A stretch of DNA of 64,000 bases from Hymenolepis diminuta (taxonomy: Eukaryota; Platyhelminthes; Cestoda; Cyclophyllidea; Hymenolepididae). Positions 1 through 12,416 of the stretch are shown here, in pieces; within the stretch, counting starts at the first letter, position 1; each line of letters begins with the position of its first letter. The notes under the pieces were generated by a model that saw only the letters and a program-made list of their open reading frames with translations, had not been told where the DNA came from and ran no database searches. The position numbers and the translations under genes are program-made. The stretch is from positions 38,412 through 102,411 of the forward strand of contig CAADRB010000008.1 of the NCBI GenBank assembly GCA_900708905.1. The letters run 5' to 3'.

Positions 1-129
1 ATAGAAGAAATATTGGGAACGGGGGAAAATAATTATCATTTCTTCTAACAATCTCTCTGAGACTCTTCTTAAGAAAATTACGTGTATCCGATCGCTATAA
101 TTTCTGTCACTGAATTTTGAGTAGTTTAC

Positions 130-230
130 ACCTTGTTTGACCTCCCAGATTTGCGAATTGTTAATATTGTTGATATGCATATAGCGAAAGATTTTAGCAG
201 TGTTTGTGCGAATTTGAAAACAGATTTGTC
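130..230 (+). pseudogene. Possible fragment resembling DERA exon 2
   Basis: Residues read here as HIAKDFSSV resemble VLAKDLSSI encoded by the DERA exon at 10621-10715. At the DNA level, 26 nt starting at tagcgaaagat match at about 21 positions, and both copies follow a similar ttgat-atgcat stretch. No flanking splice sites or other DERA exons were found nearby. It may be a relic of a partial duplication or a chance match. Confidence 0.22.
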
Positions 231-804
231 CAACAGAATTTGTACTGGCCTAAATTCGATTGAACAAAAAAATACAAAATTAGTTACCTTGCGCAATCCT
301 TTCAAGCCTGATCAAAGGCATCTCGCGTACTAAAGAACATTCTAGAAAGTGGAAACGTATTACTGATCACGTAAAAACTTTCTCCACATCAAACCTTCTG
401 CATTCCTGCCAATTTGGACGTAGCCTAGCTGATTTTTGGGGCAATTTATACTAAAGGACTCTACTAGAAGCCTGCTGTACCTTTCCATAGCTAGTTGGAC
501 TTCTGAGAGGATTACCAAGGTTTAGTCAAGAGCTTATATTTATGGTATCCGCTACAGTCACCTTTAGCCAATGTGATTGAGATTGGTAATTAAAGAGATA
601 CTTGCAATGGGAAATATCTCGTCAATACACCTCTTGTCTATATGAATTAATCTTATGCTTTGGGTAACTACGTGCCCTCTTCTGTTCACCTTTGCGACTG
701 AACTTTTCAATTATTTGATGTACACATTGTTTTAAAGCTACTGCGCAGTTACGACTGTAAACATGAACAGATGTCTGAAATGACGTGCTGTTTCCTTAAA
801 GGTC

Positions 805-845
805 AGTGTGTAAGTCCGTGAAGTCAGAGGTCCCGAGGTTAGAGG
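805..845 (+). repeat. SINE head fragment
   Basis: The sequence aagtcagaggtcccgaggtt resembles the tRNA-like head of the full copies at 1430 and 35692 (both carry cagaggtcacg). No body or tail follows, so this is a truncated copy. Confidence 0.4.
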
Positions 846-1429
846 TAATTGAGTGTTTGGAAGAATTAACAACAACGTTTGGATCTAATTGACAAGGAGT
901 GTGGTATAATGCAATTTCTGTACTTGACAGGCTTCAGAATAATTAAGAACATTCTCGTTCATTAACTCGTAATGAGAAATGATCTGTTCGTTCTGTTTAT
1001 ATCTTACTCTCCTTTTTAATATCACACAGACAGTCAATTAATTTTTGGAATGATTTTAAAATAAATGCATCTTGAAGCTTGTGGAGTTATAAATGGTATT
1101 GTAATAAATAAGATTAACCATGACGTCATGCCTTAAATGTTAGAAAAAACAATCTATACTCATAATAATATTAACTTATTTTCACTAGCCACTTTCACAT
1201 ATCTTAAAAAGGGTTTTACTACTTACAAAAAGAAGTTATAAGAAGAACGTTTCACTTAATTTTGCTAAATAATAATGACTAGTTTTAATTGAATAGGCCT
1301 GAATCTATGTAGAAGCATGGATTAGGGATAAACATCGAATTACAAATAGGAACGGGATGAGAGGGTCACACAAAGTAATTGGATAAATCTAATTGGAAAT
1401 ACGCACGCCGTTTTTAATAGTTAGATAAC

Positions 1430-1604
1430 CTGGTGAGCCCTAGAGTGGACCAAGGCATGTGCTTAGTCAGAGGTCACGAGACTAATGCTTCATATTCAGC
1501 GCTGTGGATGGCCAACAGCCCTAGTTGGTCCTGAGCCCCACAAGGGGTGGTAGAATGCGAGTTTCTCATCCGAGTGGCTATAGAATACCTCCCCTCTAAC
1601 CAAG
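1430..1604 (+). repeat. tRNA-derived SINE copy
   Basis: This copy shares the family head (cagaggtcacgagactaatg), the internal block agaatgcgagtttctc and the tail cctctaaccaag with the copies at 3172-3360, 14351-14540 and 35519-35692. Its pol III boxes are degenerate. Boundaries are approximate because target-site duplications were not resolved. Confidence 0.62.
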
Positions 1605-1862
1605 TTAAGTTTTGCAAACGCTCTCCCTTAATGTACTTGGGGAGTTATATATGTGGAATATTCTAGGATTCATGAAGTCTCAAATTAATTCATCAATAGT
1701 TTAAATGGCACAACAGCAGAAGCTGAAAATCATGTGAACACGTATTTTGATATTTAAACCTAATTTTGTCGTTAATAGATTACATTCACATTGTAAAAAA
1801 CTAAATATTAAATTGCAGAACATGAAACAAACAAGTTCATGGCTTGACAAGAAGAAATATCA

Positions 1863-1880
1863 ATATATATATATATATAT
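1863..1880. repeat. (AT)n microsatellite
   Basis: About nine uninterrupted AT units. Confidence 0.9.
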
Positions 1881-3171
1881 TGAAGTAGTCAGCACTTAAG
1901 TTAATTAAATTTAAAGCTGATATTACTAGAACAGGATCATAATTTTGGCAAAATTACTTATTTAAAAAGTATAAATCCCTAAAATAATATATTTATTGCC
2001 GAAACGATGACCTTATGGTTGGGCAATTGAATAATCCGCAGGATCCAATGAATTAGTCATTTGCAAGCAGTAAAAAGTGACAACCTTTTATTTCTACACT
2101 GCCTAGACCAATTACTTCTTCTGTAAAAGATTGTAGGGCTTTATTTTCTTCAATCGGCAAGATTATATTGGTACTAATGATATTACTTAAAGTGATATAA
2201 ATAATTTAGTGCATAATCTATAAAAATCATGCTCATTTTGACTCAGAATCCATATTTACTGAGAAAATAAGCAATACAAAATGGGAGAATTTTTGCGATT
2301 ATTGGGAAAGTTGAAAGTAAAAATGGTTAAACCAACTTCAATAGCAACAAATTTAAGGTAAACGCGACCTGAAAATGTTATAAGCTTGTGTGCTTCCATT
2401 TTTAAACTTTAATCTATTTTCAGGCAAATTAGAGTTAGTTTTCGAAGTGGGTGAATAATATAATGCATATATATGCCAGTATTTGTTTTGAAAACCGACA
2501 TTCTAACCTAATCTCTAGCCGAGCATCTCAGCTTCTCTTCGGAACCACACTTGTCAAATTCTCCTTTTAATAATAGAACTGATGACAGTTAATTATCTCC
2601 TTGATGTTTTCCTTTGATACTAGCCTTGTACGTTCAAATAATTTATAAACATTGTTAGCGGTCTTCATGTTTCTACAAAAAACATTGAAATGTTTCAGTA
2701 TAGGTACCTAAATCATTATATATACGAACTTGAAACAATTTTATCCCACGTCTAATAAATGGAGAAACTGCCTAAAGATATTAATCTATCAATAAGGCAC
2801 CAAGTAAAATTATCTTAAGTCAGAAGGTGCTAAGTTGTCGTTTCTATCTAAAGACAAATTGTAATTCGTTAGACTTGGGAATTGTGACATTTAGTCAAAA
2901 TGAATTATGTTCACTTTTAGCTCTATCGCTAGGTATTTGTGAATCAAATTTATATGTTTGGGCCTCATGTGAGGGTTAGTGCAAATCTCAAGGGTTATTA
3001 ATTCAATCCGCGCGCTTGTTCTATAGAGGTTGTAAGTAAGTTCACTATGATACGTCATTAGGGCTTTATCTTCATTAAATCAATTCCTTGATATCTTAAC
3101 CGAACCATCGTCCCTTCGAACTATGTAGCGTTATTAAATACAAGCCCGTTCAAGAAAGTGTTTTCTAACTT

Positions 3172-3360
3172 TTATCTTGAGTGGAGGGGTAGCATCGTGG
3201 AACCACTCTGAAGAGAAACTCGCATTATATCACCTTTATTAGCTAGATTTAGCCAATGCAACTGACACTAGTACCCTCTGGATGTGAACTAATGGACATC
3301 GAACCCGTAACCAATAATTTTGCAGATATACACGTGAACTGCTGTGCTACTGGAGCATAT
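3172..3360 (-). repeat. tRNA-derived SINE copy
   Basis: On the minus strand it has an A-box-like tagcacagcag, a B box ggttcgatgtcc and the block cacatccagaggg. These are followed by the family core (gcattggctaaatctagcta, then aatgcgagtttctc) and a tail ending ctcaagat. It is the best match to a canonical B box in the window. Confidence 0.68.
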
Positions 3361-5130
3361 CATGCATAGCTTTTATCAATCAACAATACCATATTTAGGT
3401 GTAACTTCATTTCATTAACTTATTCCTTCTAACCACTCTGCAGATGTGGAAATAGGAGAGCCACAACTACTAAATCTCATAAATTTGTAAAGTTCTAGAT
3501 GTCCCCTTACTGAGTCACATTTGCTGAATGTAGAGGAGAGCGAGAGAATTCATTCCTGAAAAGTGGAGATTTCTTTTAATCTGGAGTATTGTTTTAGGCT
3601 ACCTGGGAGTGTCACCTGTTGAAGCTTGGCGTTGGAGACTATATAGTGGACAGTCAGACAGGATAAGAGCTCCTCAAGAATAAAGTTACATTCGTTAGCG
3701 TGTTAGCAATAGCCTATTTCACAAACCAGTTATAATTTGTAAATATTGAGAACCATTCGCATATCTTTCATTTTTGGAATTGTTATGTTCTAGATGTACA
3801 ATTTTTTTCTCAAATATACGCAATAACAAAAATGCAACGAATAAAAAGCTTCTTTCCTGAAAAAAATTTCAGTCTATTGTCATTATCTTGTAAAAGCTGG
3901 CCTTTATCATTAATGATCACTATCTTCATTAACCACCTTTGTTCTAGAGACCCATCAAATTTCGGAGATATAAAAGGAAGACGAGATGGGTGATTTATAA
4001 TGCAGATGAACGGAGATGAGTAAGGTGAATGGGTAATGTAGAAACCCCTCACTTACCAATACCACGGGGATGTCTTTAATCTGATTAATTGGTAGCAGAA
4101 TCTTGAGCACTATCTACGTCTGTTAAGCGTTCACTAATTTCGATGGGTCAGCTACGAATTAGAAGAACTGCATATCCGAATCACGTTGCTACTGAGAAAT
4201 TGGGAGTGACTCACTAGGGAATTACCTGACAGCGTGTAAAACCAACGCGGATATACTGTAGATCAGTGAGAAGCAAGTACCTGGGATTTACTCGACTACA
4301 GTCCCATACTGCAGGGGACGGAAGTAGCCATTGCGGCAAGATTTTTGCTTCCCGAACCCTTCAATATTTCTTGATCCACGTTCCTTTCTTTCTTTATTAA
4401 TCTTATAGACCTTTAAGACCCTTCATTACATTTAGTCTTGTCTTTAGGCTGATCAATAAAAATTCCCGTTTGGACCATGCCTCTTATATGTGTTTTGATA
4501 TCATCATTTCTTATTTACTGTCATTCCAAATGCCTTTGAAAATCTTAAAGACGGGGTACTCATTACTAAAATTATCAAATTTTGTATTCTTCTTGGAAGA
4601 GAATGAAGATTGAGACGGTTATACATGCATACTCAAAATTTGACAGTTATACATTCTTCTCTAACCAACTCTTTTATCCATCGCTTGGAGTTACTTCAAA
4701 GTTCAAATATTTTTAACTGGGCTTTCTACAGTTGATGCAATGTGATGATCTTAAGTGAGCTGTTTACAATACTCTCCTCACTATAAATGACTCTTTTCAA
4801 AATCCCTTTAATTTGCATATTATTTTAAAGATCTACTTTAAAATCTATGGCTCATCCACTGAGCTTTAATTAAATACACTTTTAATAAATTTTTTAATTA
4901 TATGAGTAATATTTAGTCTAGGATACACGTCGTAATTTAATATCACATTTTTGCATTCTTTTTTAGATTGAGTTGATATTGAATAGTATATAAGAAAGCA
5001 TTCATTGTCATTTTATCTGTTTATTTGCATCTATCAGTTGAATTGATCCTTTTGCCTACTTATATCGTTTATAAATAGTACAACTTGCTATGTTGTTTTG
5101 ATTTATCTCTATTTCCCAATCAGTTGAATC

Positions 5131-5144
5131 TGAGAGAGAGAGAG

Positions 5145-5178
<34 letters not shown>

Positions 5179-5179
5179 G
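5131..5179. repeat. (AG)n/(AAAG)n microsatellite
   Basis: A GA dinucleotide tract runs into a perfect AAAG tetranucleotide tract on the plus strand. Confidence 0.92.
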
Positions 5180-5574
5180 AGGGTAATTCGAGTCCAAGTA
5201 GTTGATTACGGCATGGGTACTGCTTTAACCTTTAGAAACTGCGTAAACGTTATAAATAAATAGTAGTTCCGGTCATTTGCAGCTGGTATACACAGGTTCG
5301 ACTGGTCCCAGAGATAATAAAGCATGTCGGTAGGTCTTATCGATGACCGATAAGTATGATAAATAAAAATTTCGAAAGTTACATAAATCTAAATATTCAA
5401 CAAGATTGAAGAGTGCTATAGATCAGAGGAAGAAGGTAGGACATTAATAAAACTACGATGATATAGTACCGATTAACTATCTCTAAAAGGTGAAATTTTC
5501 ACGAGGGGATTGAAAGAAGTTAAGTAAGGACTCAGATTAACTAAATTAAAGGAATTTTATCATCACTATCGACG

Positions 5575-5718
5575 TGTACGTTTGGGAAGTATGGAGATCA
5601 CAGATTCGATGTCCATCGATGTACACCCAGAGAGCGAAATGGCTAACTATACCAAGATTTCGATTTTCTCACCCAGGGCGCTCCAAGATGTCACTCCTCT
5701 GCTCGAGATGAATGCTGT
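5575..5718 (+). repeat. Degenerate SINE copy
   Basis: A B-box-like agattcgatgtcc is followed by tacacccagagagcgaaatg, a reduced core and the tail tcactcctctgctcgagatga. Order and spacing agree with the other family members, although the core is shorter. Confidence 0.5.
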
Positions 5719-6967
5719 TGTCGCGACAAAGGTAAACAGCTTCTAGAATACCCTCAGTATAAGGTCACTAATCCCATGTTATTGAATTACCGACCCCATT
5801 GTACACCCCAAAGTCAGAAGGTTGGCAGTAACTGAATACGTCGATTCAATTTGAATACAAGTCGGACTGTGTTTTGGAGGTCTGGTCTACGTAGTTCTGA
5901 CTCATAAACAGTGGGGAATTTCAGAGACGTTATATAGATTTGAAATAAAATGCAAAATTCTTATCAGTTCGCGAGACATCAGCAAATATAGTGAATGACA
6001 CAACACTCTAAAAAGCCTTCCCAAATGGACTTGGGAGTTGTAGATATTTGTCTCCTATATTATGCTATTCGGTCTCTTATCACAGAACAGAGGAAGAGGC
6101 CTAATTTATTGATTTTACAGTTGTTCTTCATTTTAACGCTTACAACCTCACTTCTAAGCTTTCAAGTCCGAAAGTATTCAGATACGCTATCCGATTTTCT
6201 CGATTAAGGCACTTTCCACAAAATACCCACTTTACCTGACACTCTAAAACCCATGGGAGTTTAATCAATCAATAACCATTCCAAGTCAATCTACCGCATG
6301 CTACTTCCTAAGACCAACATGGCTCAATATACCAGTCGATAGACTACCCAGCGAAAAGCATCCAAGCCAAACTGAAACGCAATTCTACAAATTTAATTTG
6401 CTAACCACTTATATAAGACGAGGCAATAATCAAATCATAACGAAAATCGAGGCAAATCAAAATAGCACTACCCCAAAACCCTTCTCAATTCAATGAAAAA
6501 TGCAAACACTAGTCCTTAATGTTTTTCTTTGAAAGAGTTACTAACACACACAGACAAAGCCCACCTGCTATTGGACAAGACGGGCAATAATGATGATACG
6601 AAGAGGGAGTGGGTGGGTGCAAAAGAGACAGAAAGACGGGGAAGGGAAGGGATTAATGAAATTGGGAAAATATCAAGAGACGGGGTGGAAGGAATTCCTC
6701 TATTCGCCAATTTGCTGCGAAGAATTGTTCTCGGCGAAAGAGACGGGATCGCACCAAAACTGGGCGAGGGGGGGGGGAAGTGATAAGTCGCGGAGGTAGA
6801 GTGAAAGTGTGATCAGAGGCCAGAGAGAGAGGCATTAAGAAATCAATAAATACACGCACGCACGTCCTAGTACTGTGTAAGTGAAAAGAAGGACAGGCGA
6901 ACGAGTAAATGCACATTTTGGAGGCAACTACACCCTCTTAACTCTCTTCCAAATTCTTTGCTCCTAA

Positions 6968-9175
6968 TCAGGACGATGTGGTGGAGGGTATATTCGTAGA
7001 CGATGTTGGAACATTTGTCGAACTTGTGGACTCCCCTGCGGTCGGTGTTGGCTTGTTTGCGGTAGTATTGGGTACTGCACCTACTACGTTGAGAGGCTCG
7101 GGGTTCGCTACTGGAATTTGATGTTGCATTAAAACACCGTTGGACATCATTTTCCCACCTGGTACTCCTGATATTTGTGCTCGTGAAGGTTGGGAATTAG
7201 GTTGTCCAACGTAGAGCTGTTGACTCGCATTACTCAAGAGATGCGACTGTTGTGGGACCATCTGAGATAGGAATTGTACTTTTGCGTTCAGAGTTGGGGA
7301 GGAGAGTTGATACGTGGCTGGAGTTTCATCTAAATCCGTGTAGTTCAACGTTGTAGAAATAAGAACTCGAGAGGCATCCTGAGGTTCATAGATGTAGTAA
7401 GTGCCGGTCTCAGTAACACCCTCTCGAATCACTTCCGATCCTTGGGCACGTGTTAACCACCGTAGCCTCTTTTTGTGAAATCTCCAGTCCCGATCATATC
7501 TGTGGATTTAAACGTACGTAAAAATCAGTTTCCGTGGAAAAGTTTTGAAATTTAAGAACAAGAAAAGGATAAACTTACAATTCTTTTGCGGCTACTAATT
7601 GAATTTCCTCCCTACAGAAGTTGTAAAATATGTAGAAGAGTGTATTATCATCTAAAAAATGAAGTGGGGGATCTGCTAACAATTTTGCATTCGTCCTGAA
7701 TCGAATTCGATATTCTGGCGGCACAGGGAAATCCAGATCATGGGGTGCTACCACACAGAGATCATTTAACGGTGATCCAAACACCTTATGAAGTTCTCTG
7801 AGAAAAAGAAAAAGTCCGCTGAGACAAAAAGCACACAACCACCACCTTACACAATGATAAAAAGATAAGAGATTAAAATCAGAAATATTACTATTACTAA
7901 CCCGGGAGGTGAGCAATTACTAAGTCCCAGAGTTGGTAATTTTATCCCGGGTGCAAGCGTATCGAAGTAGGGTTCGATTTGGATGAGCTTCATTAGACCA
8001 ATCATCCCAAATTGATTATCAATCATATCCGGAGGAATATTGGCAACAACATTTTCATTTAGAAATTGTAAAACCGATTCATGATCAGAGGTATTTTCAC
8101 CTCCTGGAGGTACACAAGTGCTCTGAGAACGTGGAACTCGTTGACCAGCTTGAGATTGCTTCAGAAGTGCTTCTCCAGTAGCTACATTCAAAGATTGGCT
8201 GGAAGAACTCACTGGGGGAGGCGCTAATGAACCAGTTGTTGGAGTTGGATTCATCGCCTGGGTCCCCGGTAATGCGGGAAAATCTCGATCGATTGAAAAT
8301 TCAGGGGAGGATTGGAGGTTGGAATTTGGATTCCCACAAGTGAGAGGGGTTGAGGTAATACTACTGGGGTTTTTCGAAATTGCAGATACGTAATTCCGGC
8401 TTTGCGATGGAGCAGGAAAGTTCTGACTTTGTGAGGGATTCGCGGTATTAAGGATCGGAGGAAAATCTGACGGATCAAAAGTCAAACCAGGTGATGTTAC
8501 ACCCGGAAGATTGGAAGAATTATTGGCAGCTCCTCCACCACCCATCAAACACAGAGTACTACTCGATGACTTGTTTGTTGTTGCGAACGATGATTTGGTA
8601 TTAAGGTTGAGGTTGGATATCAGAGAAGTGAGATCGGAATTTGTATTCATAAACAAAGATGGATCTGAAAGTCCCCTAGAAGAAGCTCCGGGAAAATTTG
8701 TACCACTTCCGAAGTTTTGGAGGCTCAATGAATTGCCATCAGCACCAGACTCCTGATTGTAGTTATTCCGCATATTATTTGCGATAGAATTTTGCATTTT
8801 TAATCGGGAAGATGAAGACGGACGAGGATTATAACTCAAATTTAGATTTGTATTTAGGCCACCCAAGGTTGAAGCACTATTCGAATTACTTAGCAGCGAC
8901 TAATTAACGAAAAAGTTAACATTAATCACAAATCAAGAAACATTCGGACTTTAATAAAGTTAATTACTCTTTTATCAGGAGCTGATTGGAAGGAAGAATT
9001 CTTGTGTACGTCACTATGCAAATTTCGACCCATTCCCAGTCTAAACGTTTTAGGTAAGGAAAGTTAAGAACTTACTGAGCCGCACTATTCCACGAAGAGG
9101 GATGCTCAAAGGTGTTGCGTCTTCAGAGAAAAGTCGGTTAGAGAACAAGAGTACTTACTGTCCAATACCGGCCAT
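6968..9175 (-). CDS. CNOT2: CCR4-NOT transcription complex subunit 2 (NOT2), 5 exons
   Basis: NOT2 is a scaffold subunit of the CCR4-NOT deadenylase, pairing with NOT3 through its C-terminal NOT box. Exons on the minus strand: 9175-9159, 9120-9076, 8876-7902, 7797-7579, 7499-6968; phases close and give about 595 aa (human about 540). Residues 20-305 are low-complexity Ser/Asn-rich with the NOT2 motifs DPSDFPPIL and FSIDRDFPALPG. The NOT box begins at FGMIGLMKL (about 309), continues through DLDFPVPPEYR and YDRDWRFHKK, and ends at GTYYIYEP (about 450). Some 130 residues follow, roughly 100 more than usual, rich in Thr/Ser/Pro/Gln and ending in TSSTN repeats. Introns are 38, 199, 104 and 79 nt. 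The last three exons are secure from homology. The first two (start MAGIGQ) rest on splice sites and phase, and the exon-3 acceptor could instead be at 8889. It is divergent from DERA. Confidence 0.88.
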
Positions 9176-10556
9176 ACGATGTGAACATGTGATTGAAAAT
9201 TATCTGTGTTGCGTGACACTCCTCAAATAACAACAATGGTCCTCTGAGAACAGCTTCTAAAAATTAACAAATCTATGTAGAAAATAATCTATTAAAAAGC
9301 ATAATATAAATTCGTAGACGAACAGAGAACTTCTATACCAATAGGAACCGCGCACCTACCTCTTAAATAGTTTATGCTCCATTGTTTAAGTTCTTCCATA
9401 ATCAATAACATTATCATCGAAGCCATTAAGAAACATTATTTATTTTACAAAGTATTTGGACAAAGGAAGCGCCAATTTCAGTTTTTATTATAATTACTTA
9501 ATAAGTGAATATCTGATTTATTTTATTTACTGATGTCTAAATAAGCCCATGTTGATGACGAATGTAGTGACAAACTAATAAAGGCGAATATGAAATAACG
9601 ATATATAAATTGAAGTAAATAAATTTTTGAAGAATAAGACGCTCATTTTTTTAGATAATATGTATGTGGATATCATCCGTTTTTCTCAAGACAATTTCCA
9701 GATTCCTAATTCTGGACTGGTATATAGAATAAATAGAATCATTCCGTGAATGTGCCTGAAAATTGCTAATGATAATCTTAAAATGGAAAAGGATTTTCTT
9801 GTATATGACCTCATTCTAATCATGTATATCATAGGCTTTAATCACGCATGTAATTTATGCCAATTAAATTGAAATATTCTTCAAATGTTATTATTCAGCC
9901 AATCTCGTACACTTTTATTGAAAAAGAACGCGCTATAGCACAAAGTCCAAAGCATATGTTGTATTGGAGGAATAAGTTTTCCATTTTTAATTGTCCCTGT
10001 AATCAAATAATTGGCACACCATCCATTCAAAAATATTTTGCTTGCGTATGCAAACATTCCTATTTTCTTTCTGAAATCAGCTAAAAAATATCACGTAAAT
10101 GCAAAATGCTTTAGCTTAAATCATAAAATTCTACAGTCCTCTCCTTTTCATATGAAATTTTTTATAAGCTATGCAACATTCTTTACGACGGTACTCTTGA
10201 TAAGATCTATAAATTAACGAATTTAAAAATTAATGTTAATGCCTGATTATAACAATACTTATGATCGCAAATTAGTACATTTTGAGATCTCTAGGCATCA
10301 GTCTCACGCATCGGTAAAATTATTTGGCTCCACGTTTCAAAGGTTTCAAACATTACTTTTTCCTTTCCCATAGAAAATTAATGAAAACGCCGTAAACAAC
10401 TAGAAAAAATTTTATGAATTTAATCTAAAACATTTAAAACTAACATAAAGGATGGGTCATGTCTAATCTTTTCAGCTGTTTTAATTAGTTACGTAATCGG
10501 AACGCACTCGAGCCCTCATTTTATTATCGACTTTCGTAGGACGTTATCATACATCA
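9176..10556. promoter_or_regulatory. Shared divergent spacer between CNOT2 and DERA
   Basis: The 1.4 kb between the two inferred start codons holds no supported coding sequence and no clear TATA or CCAAT arrangement that I could assign. Because the genes are head to head, both promoters must lie here, or further out if there are untranslated exons. The part next to CNOT2 (9.1-9.25 kb) is less AT-rich than the middle. Confidence 0.45.
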
Positions 10557-12416
10557 ATGAAATCGAACACGATATCTGCTTTCGGTATAAAGATATATGT
10601 TTTGTCTAGTTAAATTCTAGACCAGGATCTTATTCATTCTAACTATATTGATGCATCAAATATCAGTGTCTTAGCGAAAGATCTCAGCAGTATTCGACTT
10701 GAAGGTGACCCCGAGGTAGGTGTATTTAAAACCTAATCTGACTTATTATTAGATTCAATGGCTTTTAAGAACGGTCGGATTCATCGATCTCACAACGTTG
10801 GCTGGTGATGATACCTCTGCCAATGTGCAAAGACTTTGTGCTAAAGCCAAGCGTCCACTTAGTACCCCCATTTTGGAAAAGTTAAATGAACGTTACGGAG
10901 TTACACCAGATGAAGTTCGTAAGTTTTTTGGTTAGCCCCTCTTACTCAAAATTTTTAGGGACTGCTGCGGTCTGTGTGTATCCATATCAGGTAAAAACTG
11001 CACACGATTACCTCCAGAAGATAGGAATGGCAGAGATGCCAATAGCTGCTGTTGCTACAGGTTTTCCATCTGGTCAGTACTCACTCAAATCAAGGCTTGA
11101 GGAAATCAAATATGCTATAGATAGCGGTGCTACCGAAATCGATATTGTGATCAACCGCACATTAGCTCTTGAAAAGAGGTGGAGGGACATTTACGATGAA
11201 GTTTGTGCTATGCGTACAGCTTGTGGCCAGAGAGTCCACTTGAAAACTATTCTTGCTGTCGGTGAATTGGGCTCCTATTCAAATGTTTACGCCGCATCGA
11301 TGACTTGTATGTTAGCCGGTGCTGATTTCATTAAAACCTCGACGGGAAAGGAAAGCACAGTTAATGCTACCCTTCCTGTTAGTGTTGTGATGTGTCGAGC
11401 CATTGCTGATTTCCAAAATGCCTATGGTATCAAGGCAAGTTATATTCACGCCATCTCTAAATTTGGGGTTCTCTCTTTTTTTCTGTTTTTATAATTCTTT
11501 TCTCGGAAATTCTTAGCCACATTTAACTGTTTTACTAAGTTTACTCCTCAGGATAAAAATCAGTAACAATTTTTAATGCGTTTACGCGTACAAAATCGAT
11601 TATTAATAATACTTTATGGAGCAATATAACGACATAAATCGACTATTGATCACATATACGGGTTAATATTTGAAGCAAGGTTTTATACAAATTAATAACT
11701 AACTGTGGTCTTTCACCGAGAAATCACGACTTTTCAAATCGGCTTTTACACGTAAATCTTGCAGTATAGACCACCTTTGCAAAATGAATAAATAACTGTG
11801 GTCTTTTCAATGAAATTACGTCCATTTATCGATTGCGGCAAGTTCTGGATTCTGTGTTGATTGCAAATTTCTTCGGGGCTTAATAAGCAGTTGCACTCTA
11901 CACTATAAACTTTTCTTAGGTTCATTGGGCACTTTGGAGGCATAATGTCTAAACTGATTATAGGAACGCTAAATGTTCTTTTATCCGGCTTACACCTTAC
12001 AACAATTTCTTACCGATAGTTAGAAGGTGTTTATGTTTATGCTGGATTGTAGACAGTTAAGTCGCGAATCACATCTGTAGAATAAAATAATTTTCATCCC
12101 GTTTGTATTCGTTAGAGTGGAAAATCAATGACGTCTGTCCGGTTAATTATTACTGTGTTTTATAATTACACATAGCTTTTAAAAGATTTTGTTTTTTTTT
12201 CATTTTCAGGTTGGTTACAAACCAGCAGGTGGGTTGAAGTCATGGAGAGATGCTCTTGAATTTACAGCCCTTGTAAACAGTATTCTTGGACCAGACTGGA
12301 TTAACCGTGAATATTTCCGTATTGGTGCCAGCTCTCTTCTCAAGGCCATCGAATCACGAATTTACAGCTGCCTCTTCAACACTGCTCCATTTTCTGGTGA
12401 TCTGGCCTTTATGTAG
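10557..12416 (+). CDS. DERA: Deoxyribose-phosphate aldolase, 5 exons
   Basis: DERA is a cytosolic class I aldolase that splits 2-deoxyribose-5-phosphate into glyceraldehyde-3-phosphate and acetaldehyde. Exons are 10557-10584, 10621-10715, 10753-10918, 10959-11434 and 12210-12416, totalling 972 nt or 323 aa (human 318). Hallmarks in order: VGFIDLTTLAGDD, AAVCVYP, GFPSGQ, TEIDIVINR with proton-relay Asp158, HLKTILAVGELG, DFIKTSTGK with Schiff-base Lys222, KPAGG with Lys259, and FRIGASSLL. Spacing between the three catalytic residues matches the family. Introns 1-3 are only 36, 37 and 40 nt. Intron 4 (775 nt) starts with GC rather than GT (AAG|GCAAGT) and is required to join YGIK to VGYKPAGG in frame. 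Exons 3-5 are secure. Exon 2 (SVLAKDLSSIRLEGDPE) is moderately similar to the family N-terminus. Exon 1 (MKSNTISAF) is inferred from phase and splice sites. The C-terminus after IESRIYS is lineage-specific. Confidence 0.93.

Larger units (their letters stand above)
1..6967. other. Intergenic region with SINEs and simple repeats, no supported gene
   Basis: No reading frame in this stretch resembles a known protein, and the open frames are 60-80 codons, which is expected by chance in DNA this AT-rich. It holds SINE-like copies, an AT dinucleotide tract, an AG/AAAG tract and one short stretch resembling a DERA exon, each listed separately. The part nearest CNOT2 (about 6480-6967) is GC-richer and, read on the minus strand, pyrimidine-rich; it is probably the CNOT2 3' UTR. 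A minus-strand AATAAA at about 6104-6109 could be its poly(A) signal, but that is a guess. Confidence 0.6.

Noticed and set aside
8511..8756. Plus-strand frame opposite CNOT2 exon 3
   Set aside because: It is the antisense of the Ser/Asn-rich CNOT2 coding region.
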